From Macrothele yani (taxonomy: Eukaryota; Arthropoda; Arachnida; Araneae; Macrothelidae), in NCBI GenBank assembly GCA_039090855.1, contig CM077011.1, positions 26,131,001 through 26,195,000 of the forward strand: DNA of 64,000 bases, in the 5' to 3' direction. Positions within the stretch are counted from its first letter, which is position 1. The number at the start of each line of letters is the position of its first letter. Under the pieces are notes generated by a model. It was not told the DNA's origin, did not search any database, and saw only the letters and a program-made list of their open reading frames with translations. The translations under genes and the position numbers were made by a program. Below, one piece after another: positions 45,901 to 57,900 of the stretch.

Positions 45901-48900
45901 GTCACTTATTTATCGCTCTTACCTTGTCTTATCTCCCTGTGAGTTTTTACTCCAGCTCATTTTCCATGCTTTCGAAGCCCTCCTATCTCCAACACCACGT
46001 CATAGCCTTTCCTCCAATATGCGCCAAAACATAACCTTCCTTTACTGATCATCTGCTTTAATTCCCACTGAAAGAAACTAAATTTTTCGATGCGAATGTA
46101 CTACAGCATGATTCAAAGCTCTGCTTGCCAGCGACTGTCCTAATATAACAGTTGGAGAGCTGATTGACCATCCTTGCTACTCCCAAAAAACGTTAGTAAG
46201 TTACTATAAACGATGAAAGTTTTCTGTCTTTAACACGATTTAATGTTTAAAAGATGATAAATATATACAACTAAAACCATGAGCACTTTTAAGGCAGCGG
46301 CTGCCTCTTATTCAGATGTAATAAATATAGACACATTTAGTCCATATATAATATAGATCATTGCATTGTGGGAAGCATGGTAAGTTATTAACCAATAGTA
46401 ATCTACATCTGCCAAAATGTTGCATATACTGTTGGCCCAATGGTCTGTGAAGAAAACATGGAAATATATTATAGAAATAAGAAGTGGTGTAGGTTGGGGT
46501 GAACATTCAATTTTAAGTTTTTATTACAATTTATGATTTACTGTTTTAATAAGTGATTTCCAAACGTTATGTAACTCATAGGGGACATGTTCATTACAAC
46601 ATTGCTCACCGGAAGCCTCTATATATACACTTTCTGCAATTAAAAGGTCACCAGGTTTATTCGGAGTATTAATTATTCTTACATTACTCCAGTCGGAATT
46701 AAGATCATCTTGTATAACAGATTTGACTAGGGATGTACGATACATGCCTGTTTTAATATTGTATCAAGTCCGGAAATGCAGATCTCTCGGTATCCGATCA
46801 CCGGCATAAATACGTCACTCATCGCGTGCAGAAGTGTGACATTATAAGGTGATGCAAATTTACTAATAAAACTAATACATGTGCGTGTCAGCAAGATGCA
46901 ATTTATTATGTACTGTACAGTAAAGTAGTAGGAAATTCATACAGCAGTAGGACATTATGAAGAAGAAAAACACAACATAATGTTCTAGAAATACAAAATG
47001 TCAGTACTAATACTTAAGCATTCGCGATGTGTCCACCATTGGCAGCAACACACATCTGTATTCGAGCTAGAACTTCTTGTTGGAAGTTCTGCAGCATTTC
47101 TGGTGTTACGTTAGTGCATGCTTGGATAATACGCCGATAATCGGATACCTAGAGATCTGCATTTCCGGATTTCCATTGGAGTTTTTGGTGAATGTAGGGC
47201 TTCATTTCATACTAAATCGGTGACGCTCTATGCGTTTGCTATGGACATTTTTTGGCTATCTCTCTTGGTTCTCGTGATAGGATCGCTAAATTCCAAAATT
47301 CTCCGCTAGGAGTGCTGCAATCGGTCTCATCTGATAGAACATAGTTACTTTACTATATGTACACACCACTTCTACAATTCTAGCATTTTGCGTTCAAAAG
47401 TTATTTCCCTGTTTAAGGACTTTCCTATACACCCTGTATACTGATAACGATATATTTAAGGACGTTCCAATACACCCTGTATACTGATAACGATATGTTT
47501 AAGGACTTTCCTATACACCCTGTATACTGATAACGCAGAAATGCACCACAGAAAAGGAATGCTGTAACCGATGGGGAGGAAGCATGCGCATGACAGCATT
47601 GCAGTACAAAAGTGATGCAGAAAGTGACGCAGATTTCGAGGGGATAATTGGAAGCCTGATTACCTCAACAACTATACAGCTCACACAACGACCCCCTCAT
47701 GCTGTTTACAAGGATGTGAATGAGAGTCTGGGGCAATAAATGCTACTCCGCCACCAAGGCGAGTCGGATTCCCGGAAGAGTTCTGGGAGGGGTTGCCGGT
47801 TTGCAATTGCCCTTCCCAGAATTTCCAGACGTGCTCTATGAGGTTTGGGTCCGAAGATCTCACGTGACACTCCATGCTGTTAATATTCTCACTCTCCATG
47901 TATTCGTCGATTAACCGAGCCTTATCGGGGCCCGTTATCGTCCATAAAAAAGGGAAGTAGGGCAAGCAGCGCCCTTGAAAAGCTTTATATAGGGCTCCAT
48001 GATGTAATCCCTGTTGCGCGCAGCAGTCAGGGTGTTTCCTGGAAACAAGTGCAGAGACGTGAGTCCATTCCAACATAATATTCACCTCCATGACTATGCG
48101 CAGCTCATGATGATGTATCACAAATGCCCCTGCCAGGACACATCAGAAGACACTAGATAAGGAAATCTATGCGAAACCTCCTCAATATTCCCGTTTCCAA
48201 GATATTCGTCTCTATGGCTGGGCAAAACTCATGATGATGAATCGCAAATGACCCTGTCTGGACATGGCACCTCAAGACGCTTGATGAGGAAGGCAATGGG
48301 AAATATCCTCGGCGTAATCTGCATTTTCCATATTTGTCATCATGACTATGCGCAATCATGGCGATGAATCGCCAGTGTCCCTCTGGACACGGAATTTGAA
48401 GAAAAAGTTATTTCATAAATTTCACCAATTTACTATACCGTGCAAATTAATTGGGACAAGCTATTTTATTCTCAGAACTGTAATGTGATCACCAGTTGAT
48501 GCTGGAAACCCACGTAAACCGGTTTTATCAGCTGTGAGGTGGTGTGACTGTTAGAACTTGATAGTAAGAATGTGGTTTGACCGGTTTTAAACAGGAAATA
48601 GGCACTTCAGCTTCAGTTGTGAGCTTTCGTGGTGTGTGACAGATGGATGTTAGTTTTTGCTCTCTGTGAGTACGTGTTGCTTTCGTGTATTGAAAAATGG
48701 ATATTTCTCCAAGGAAGCGTGCAAAAATAATTGCTCTGAAGGATCACACTTCTATGACAGTGAGAGATATCGCTTTTGCAGTTTGTAACGTACCAGGAGA
48801 TGTGACGTACCTGCCAGAAGGACGCACGCGACATAAAGGCAGATAGGAATCAGAATAAAACGTCCGCGTAGCTCAATTGGTAGAGTGACTTATTCCGGAA

Positions 48901-51900
48901 TGAGGGGATCCGGGTTCGAATCCTGGCGTGGACAGAAATGACGGAGAGATTTACTTCGTTATAATGGCGCCCGAACTATCCGGATGACTCGACCGTTCAA
49001 AATCTCGCATTGGTGTGATGTTATTTCCACACCGCGAGATAGGTAAAATAAGAGAATCCCTTCTCCAGCTCTTCTACAAAAAAAAAAAATAAATAAATAA
49101 AAAATAAGGGGGAGATGATGTAACGTACCAGGAGATGTGACGTACCTGCCAGAAGGACGCACACGACATAAAGGCAGATAGGAATCAGAATAAAACGTCC
49201 GCGTAGCTCAACTGGTAAAGTGACTTATTCCGGAATGAGGAGATCCAGGTTCGAATCCTGGCGTGGACAGAAATGACGGAGAAATTTACTTCGTTATAAG
49301 TTGGTGTAGTCAAATCAAGTGCATTAAGACTGCTTAGGCGATACAATGCATCTGGATCATCGTCTCCAAAAAGGAGAGGTAAATGTGGAAGAAAACGAAA
49401 AACAACTCCACGAATAGATAAATATCTAATCAGAAATAGTAAAATGAATAAAAAAAAAAAAAAAAAAGCACGCACCGACCTTCAATGAGATTTATTTGCT
49501 AGTGGTTGTGATGTGAGTGATTCAACTGTACGCCGTAGGCTTCTGGAAGTTGGCCGGAAGGCAAGAAGGCCAGCGAAAAAATATTATTTGAATGCAAAAA
49601 TGAAGATAAAACGTTTAGCATGGGTCAAAAAATATAAATCATGGACTGCTGACGACTGGAAAAAGGTAATTTTCAGTGATGAAACTCATTTATTTGTGCA
49701 GGGTTACCCAGCAAATGTCGTTAGACGAAGAAACTGTGAACCCTTAAGACCTGAGCATGTCAAACAAAACGTAAAACGCCCTCTGAAACAGATGTTTTGG
49801 AGTTTTTTCACATCAAATGGCACTGGAAGCTTAGTTCCTGTTCAAGGAATGATGAATTCAGCCAAGTACGTAGAAATATTACAACGTAAGATTGTTCCAT
49901 TTTTGCAAACTTTTGACGGATCATTTCAACATGACTTGGCCTCATGTCACAATTCTAAATTGGTCAAGAATTTCATGCTGGAAAATCAAATTCATTTGCT
50001 TGATTGGCCTGGAAATTCACCAGACTTAAATCCCATTGAAACTTGTGGAATATTTTGAAGAGACGTTTAGGAAAAATGAACTGTACAACCAAAGAACGCA
50101 TGATAACGAATGCTATAAAAGTGTGGTTCCACGATTATGAAGTCAAAAATATGTGCACTTAATCAGTTGAGTCAATGCCAAAACGAATTCAAGAAGTCAT
50201 TTCTGCTAAAGGAGGACATACTTCATACTGATACAGGTATTTATCAGTGTATATCAAGGCATACAATGATATAAAGGCATAGTTTTGGAAAAAAGAGTGA
50301 TTTTTTACTTTGTCCCAATTAATTTGCACAGTATAGTATTTCACTTTATCAGAGTAAATGTTTGGTATTACAAGAAAGAACGTTCCGACTAATTTTTATT
50401 TTTTTCCCTCACAGACATCTACAGTTTCCTCTTATCAAGAGATATTTCGCAGAGCAAAAAGGAAGTCTTCAATAATTCCATTTTCAATTCTTGAACACGC
50501 AGGAATCGATCAATTGCACAAAGGATCTTATGCAGTTATCACTGATGAAGCATCGATAAAGAGTATGCTTTCTAAAAGGTATGCTGAAGGATCTCAGTGT
50601 GAGTTACACCTGTCAAAGAAAAGAAGTTTTCCGCTCTGGAAAGTTATGGCATTCAGTAACTTCTTTCCTAGGAATTATTTATCTACGATCAATATTATGT
50701 AAGTTTCATGTACTTCATGTACAATATTTAATTTTTCAATGCTGACGTTCGTGCATTTTTATGACTTGCTGATTTAATTCAAAAGTCGTTTTCCAGTTCA
50801 TTATAAGGAAGGACTTTAACGATCTCCGTGTGTATTTAAGCTTCACGCACCACACAAGTACATACATTGCCACAAAAGCTAATGCAGCTTGTTTAGCACC
50901 ACTCTTTCATGCAACCTACTACAAAAATCTTAACAGAGCAATTGTAGATAAGGCATGGGTGGTGGGTTTCTCCTAGAAAAATTGTTCAGTATATTCTGTA
51001 ATCAGTGGAGGCAGGGAGCTTCTTATAACTGTAGGCGCTGATGGGAGTCATTAGATCTTCCTCCCCCTCAAAAAAATTCTGTTGGGGCACCCTAGCGATA
51101 AGATAGTACGAACTCTTCTCATACCAGAGATTTACCACCTGTCAGTTTGCAAAAGCTCTTGCATGCAATGGAGTCAGCATGGAATGGACTAGGTAGCGCG
51201 ATTCTTGGTTCATAATTACATTGGTGCTCAAAATTGAAGAACAATCTACAAAAATGTGCATAGCTGCCGATATACTGTACATTGAAGTGCCAGAAGTCAT
51301 GAGATACATACCTAGTATCGTGTAGGACCTCCTCCAGCCCGGCGAAGTGCAGCAACTCGACGTGGCATCGATTCCAGAAGTGGCCGGAAGATTTCTGGAG
51401 AGATGTTGAGCCATGCCGTCTGAACAGCCGTCCACAGTTCTCTGGTATTTTTAGGTACAGGACCTTGGGTGCAAATGGACCTTACCACCACGTCCAATAA
51501 GTGCTCTATTGGGTTCATGTCTGGCCAACGTGGTGGCCACACCATCCGTCGGAGCTGTCCAGAATGCTCCTCGAACCAATTTTGGACTATTTGGGTCCGA
51601 TGACATGGTGCATTGTCTGCCTGGAAAATCCCATCTACATGAAGTCCATGAAAGGCTGCAAATGGTAATGACGTGTTTACGAGGACCAGAGGACTCACAC
51701 CTTGCCACGTAAAGACACTCCACACATATAGGGGACCACACCAGCTTGCACAGTGCCTTGCTGACAGCTTGAGTCCATGGCCTCATGGGTCTGCGCCACA
51801 CCCGAACCCTACCATCAGTTTGTAACAACAGGTAGCATGACTCATCAGATCACGCTTTGCCAGTCTTCCTGAGTCCAATTACTGTGTTCACGAGCCCAGG

Positions 51901-54900
51901 TTAGGCCCTGTGTCCGATTTCGTGGTGTTAACCAAGGCACTCTGGTGGGTCTTCTGCTCCCATACCCCATGGACGCTAAATTACGCTGCACTGACCTGAT
52001 GGATATGTCTCTGGTACCTCCTGCACTGAATGTGGATGTTGTTTGAGCCAATATCGCTTTTCGGTTAACATGGACAATACTGGTCAGACTATTTTGGTCA
52101 CGGTTATTCAGCACCCGTGGTCGTCCACTGCGCTGCCCACGGCGGGTGGTAAAGCCTTGCATGAGGCATTCTCGGTACACACGTGACACAGTGGATCGAG
52201 AAATGTTGAATGTTCGCACAACTTCAGAAACTGATTGTCCCATCCATCTGGCTCCCACTAGCATGCCTCGTTCAAACTCCGATAATTCACGTCGGCTTAC
52301 CATAATCCTACTGGCGGTTGTTCAACCTGACTCACGAGATTACACCTTGCTACTGATAAAAATGGTGGCGTGCGTCGAAGCCTTTATACGACGGCAGCGC
52401 CAGTTACAAATTTACATTCTGCTATCCTATGACTTTTGTTACTTCGGTGTATGTATAATAATGCGACTGAAAATTGGCGAACATCCGAATTTTTCTACGC
52501 GGGAAACTATCCCATATACGTTTGCCGCAGGTAAACCGGAATATGAGAATTAGGATTATGTTAGAAAGAAGCGCAAGTCTACTAGCTGCGTTTAACTGTT
52601 TTGAGGAACTCTTGCTTTCACCTCAGTGGCACATGGAGTTCATAACGGCAGGAAGACATCATATGGATAATTTTTAGCTGTGTAGAGTGACTGGTAGGAC
52701 AGAAGCAGAACAGTCCCTGACAGAAGTTTCCAGAGCATTAAATGTTCAATTAAATGTTCTGAAAACTCTGGAGACAGTTTCAAAAGAAAGGAGAAGTTCG
52801 TTATCGACGAGAACAATTCCGTACAAGATCCACAAGTGCTACAAACAATTACTATATGTATCGGACTGTTTTTTTCACAGATCAGTAGCGATTCAGATTA
52901 CGTACTGATTAACGACATATTCTCGTCTGGCGAGAACCAGGGTTCCACAGCAGTTCCTTTAATATCAGAGAAAGCGACTAATTTGGTGACAGTAGCGTTT
53001 TAGTCTCAGCGGGAATCATGACAAATGGGCGCACAGACCTGCATATCTTTCACAAGCACTCTGTTACTACCCTGAGGCACAGAGTACCCAAATGTCAGGT
53101 CACTCAGAGTAGCCGTCGGCTCATGTATTTTGTTCTTATAGATGATAATGACGAGCCTCAAGGGGCTCATTTTACCCATGAATTTATCGAAGAAGAGAAA
53201 TATTTGCAGAATGGATTGACCACATAGATCCGCTGACCTCAATCCAATTGAGCATGAATGAGATGCGCTAAGGATACACATTGGAGCTTGCCAGTCCCCT
53301 CCAGGATCACGTCAACAACTCAGAACAGTTCTTGTTGAGGAGTGATCATTAATCACTCAGGACCTCATCAGTACTCTCCCGAAGGATAGGAAGAGTCGCT
53401 GCCTGAGCTGCATTACTGTCAGGGGTGATCATACTCCATATAAAAATATCACATGTCTTAAACAAATTACTTCAAATATTGTTCCATGGACTGATCTTTC
53501 ATGTAAATTACAAGATTATGATATTAGTGCGTGCGAGAATTACACGGTCGTATCAGAACAATATGACCACCCTATGAATCATAGTGTACACCCAGGTGCG
53601 CCATGGAGTTCACGTGGCAAGGTCGACCACACGGAGTTATAAGCGGCCGGCCACGACAAATGAGCCATAATGTGCCACGCGAGCACAATGCGCAGAGGTA
53701 GGGATTTGACGGACGTTTCAAAAGCAATGATCATCGACTACCGCGCCAAGGGTGGAAGTATTTCAGAAACAGCAGACTTCGTGGGCTGTTTGCGAGGTGA
53801 TGTAGTAAGGGTGTACCAAGAATGGACCGCTGGCACACCGAGTACCTCCCAACGTCATAACTGTGGAGGCCCAAAGGCCATCGAGCCTCAAACAGTGCAG
53901 CAATTGACCACGCAAAGAAACGCTGGGGCACACAGTTCCATGTCCCGATAGCAGTACAGCGAATGCTGTTACGCATGGGTCTCCGGAGTTGACGCTTCAT
54001 CAAGGTGCTCATGTTAACCCAGGTCCATCGGCAACGACGCATGCAGTTTGCATGGCACTACCGTCATTGGACAATTAAAGAGTGGAAAAGGGTTGCCTTC
54101 TCCGAAGAGTCGAGGTTCCTACTCCACAGAAGTGACGGGCGGTGGCGGATACGGCGTCAGACACACAAGAACCAACACCCGCACATGCTTATCGGTCAAG
54201 TACAGCCCGGTGGTGGCATATCTGGAAGATACTTCCCTGGTATGACGTGGGACCGCTGGCACCACTGGATGTGTCCCTGAACGCCAATGGATACCTGTCC
54301 ATCCTCGCTGACCACATGCATCTTTTCATGTTGGACGTTTAACCCGATGATGATGGCGTCTATCAACAGGACAATGCTCCGTGCAACGCCGCTAAAGGGG
54401 TGCGTGACTGGCTCCATGAACACGATAGCGATGTCTCCCTTCTCCCTTGGCCGGCGAAATCCCCCGACCTAAATTCCATAGAGAACTTATGGGACTATTT
54501 AGGTCAAAAAGTTCGACGTGCCGACCAACAACCGCGTCATCTCCTGGACCTCCATGCTCTGCTGCTGTTCGAACGGGTACCTTTGCCTCGGGCAAACTTC
54601 CAGGGCCTCATTGCGGGTCGCATACACTTTTGATATGGGTGGTCAGTATTCCGTGTCGGTGCATACCGAAGAGCTGAAACACTATGACACCTGCCTAATA
54701 GGATTTTGGCCCTCATCTTACCGCCGAAACTGTTCTTACCCCGCAAGGTATGGATGATACAAGATTTCTAAAGGTGTCTTCTGGTATCGTGTACCAACAC
54801 GATACCAGCACATCGTTTCAACTCCTGCAAGTTACAGGTTTGAGCTGTCGCAGATCGGATTTGCCGTTCCAACACTAACCACAGATGCTTGGTTGGATTG

Positions 54901-57900
54901 ATGTCTGGGGAATTTGGAATACCTGAAAGTCTTCTTCATGTTCCACGAAACATTTGCAAACAATTCAGGCAGATCGGATATGCTGTTCCAACACAAACCA
55001 CAGATGCTCGATTGGATTGGTGTCTGGGGAATCTGGAATACATGGGAGAGTTCCTCGTGTTCCGCGAAGCATTCTCGAAAAATCCGAGCAGATCGGATTT
55101 GCTGTTCCAATACAAACCACAGATGCTCGATTGGATTGATGTCTGGAGAATTTGGAATACCTGGAAGTGTTCCTCATGTTCCGCGAAGCATTCTCGAACA
55201 ATCCGGGCAGATGGGATTTGCTGTTCCAACTCAAACCACAGATGCTCGATTGGACTGATGTCGGGGGAATCTGGAATACATGGGAGAGTTCCGCGTGTTC
55301 CGCGAAGCATTCTCGAACAATCCGAGCAGATCGGATTTGCTGTTCCAATACAAACCACAGATGCTCGATTGGATTGATGTCTGCAGAATTTGGAATACCT
55401 GGAAGTGTTCCTCATGTTCCGCGAAGCATTCTTGAACAATCCGGGCAGATGGGATTTGCTGTCCCAACTCACTCAAACCACAGATGCTCGATTGGATTGA
55501 TGTCTGGGGAATCTGGAATACATGGGAGAGTTCCTCGTGTTCCGCGAAGCATTCTCGAACAATCCGAGCAGATCGGATTTGCTGTTCCAATACAAACCAC
55601 AGATGCTCGATTGGATTGATGTCTGGAGAATTTGGAATACCTGGAAGTGTTCCTCATGTTCCGCGAAGCATTCTTGAACAATCCGGGCAGATGGGATTTG
55701 CTGTTCCAACTCAAACCACAGATGCTCGATTGGATTGATGTCTGGGGAATCTGGAATACATGGGAGAGTTCCTCGTGTTCCGCGAAGCATTCTCGAACAA
55801 TCCGAGCAGATCGGATTTGCTGTTCCAATACAAACCACAGATGCTCGATTGGATTGATGTCTGGGGAATCTGGAATACCTGGAAGTGTTCCTCATGTTCC
55901 GCGAAGCATTCTCGAACAATCCGAGCAGATGGGATTTGCTGTTCCAACTCAAACCACAGATGCTCGATTGGATTGATGTCTGGGGAATCTGGAATACATG
56001 GGAGAGTTCCGCGTGTTGCGCGAAGCATTCTCGAACAATCCGAGCAGATCGGATTTGCTGTTCCAATACAAACCACAGATGCTCGATTGGATTGATGTCT
56101 GGAGAATTTGGAATACCTGGAAGTGTTCCTCATGTTCCGCGAAGCATTCTTGAACAATCCGGGCAGATGGGATTTGCTGTCCCAACTCAAACCACAGATG
56201 CTCGATTGGATTGATGTCTGGGGAATCTGGAATACATGGGAGAGTTCCTCGTGTTCCGCGAAGCATTCTCGAACAATCCGAGCAGATCGGATTTGCTGTT
56301 CCAATACAAACCACAGATGCTCGATTGGATTGATGTCTGGAGAATTTGGAATACCTGGAAGTGTTCCTCATGTTCCGCGAAGCATTCTTGAACAATCCGG
56401 GCAGATGGGATTTGCTGTCCCAACTCAAACCACAGATGCTCGATTGGATTGATGTCTGGGGAATCTGGAATACATGGGAGAGTTCCTCGTGTTCCGCGAA
56501 GCATTCTCGAACAATCCGAGCAGATCGGATTTGCTGTTCCAATACAAACCACAGATGCTCGATTGGATTGATGTCTGGAGAATTTGGAATACCTGGAAGT
56601 GTTCCTCATGTTCCGCGAAGCATTCTCGAACAATCCGGGCAGATGGGATTTGCTGTTCCAACTCAAACCACAGATGCTCGATTGGATTGATGTCTGGGGA
56701 ATCTGGAATACATGGGAGAGTTCCTCGTGTTCCGCGAAGCATTCTCGAACAATCCGAGCAGATCGGATTTGCTGTTCCAATACAAACCACAGATGCTCGA
56801 TTGGATTGATGTCTGGGGAATCTGGAATACATGGGAGAGTTCCTCGTGTTCCGCGAAGCATTCTCGAACAATCCGAGCAGATCGGATTTGCTGTTCCAAT
56901 ACAAACCACAGTCGCTTGATTGGATTGATGTCTGGGGAATTTGGAATACCTGGAAGATTTCCTCATGTTCCGCGAAGCATTCTCGAACAATCCGGGCAGA
57001 TCGGATTTGCTGTTCCAACACAAACCACAGATGCTCGATTGGATTGATGTCTGGGGAATTTAGAATGCCTGGAAGAGTTCCTCATGTTCTGCGAAGCATT
57101 CATGTACAATTTGGTCAGTGTTGCATTGCGCACGATCCTTCTGAAAGAAAACACTACTAGAAGGATATACCTTTGCCATGCAAGGATGTATCTGGTCTCA
57201 AAAGGTGTCTAAGAACGCCGTAGACGTCACAGTTTCCAGAACATGAATAACTGGACCCAAGGTTGGTTCCCCTGCAAAACATTTTCCGCAGGATTGCAGT
57301 TCCACCACCGGTTTGTTTTCATCTCACGGTACATTCGGTGCCAAGAGAAAAGACGCACACGTACCTTATCGGCCACATGGTGCAGCAGGATACAAGATTC
57401 ATCGGACCAGACGCCCTTTTTCCGATCATTCAAAAGTTCAATTTTGTGCCCATTGTAGGAGCTTTCGACGCAGATTAGAATGGGCACCCTGGGCGGCTTG
57501 CGACTACACAGTCCCACTTTCAGCATGGTTCGATCTACTGTGTATTGTAACACATTACGTTTATCACCAGCATTCTGATTACTGGCTAGTTGCACCACAG
57601 TATCCCCTCTGTTATTCCGTACAATACGGGATAGCAGAGGTCAGTTGACACCCTTGCTGGCGGTCCGTGCTTTTCCCTCTTCGGAGCACTTTTGAAAATC
57701 CTAACCACGGTTGAGCACGAGTATCACCCAAGCTTTTCCGTCACGGAAATGTTCTGACCGAGTCGTCTGGTCATTACGATTGGATTTCAGTCAAACTTGT
57801 TTAAGTCCACTGCCTTTACCACCTGAAGAACAAGATTAACACTGATTAACACAACTCAGTATCAAGTCTTATTCATTTCATTGCATAACCTTCACACGCG

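Noticed and set aside
45010..46048. Repeated ORFs around 45010-45222 and 45812-46048 as paralogous small genes
   Set aside because: They are the same sequence copied by the tandem duplication and contain no family motif; the (GA)n inside shifts frame.
48867..48935. Functional tRNA gene (also 49198-49269 and 17160-17268)
   Set aside because: tRNA-like heads belong to SINEs with bodies and tails, occur repeatedly, and pair poorly in the anticodon arm.
54936..57023. Long ORFs (up to 278 codons minus, 110-162 codons plus) as protein-coding genes
   Set aside because: They are frame-cycling readings of the 119-bp Tc1-derived satellite; no start, promoter or non-repetitive domain supports a gene.
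54843..57110. CRISPR array
   Set aside because: Repeats are contiguous 119-bp units without unique spacers, in a eukaryotic transposon; no cas genes.
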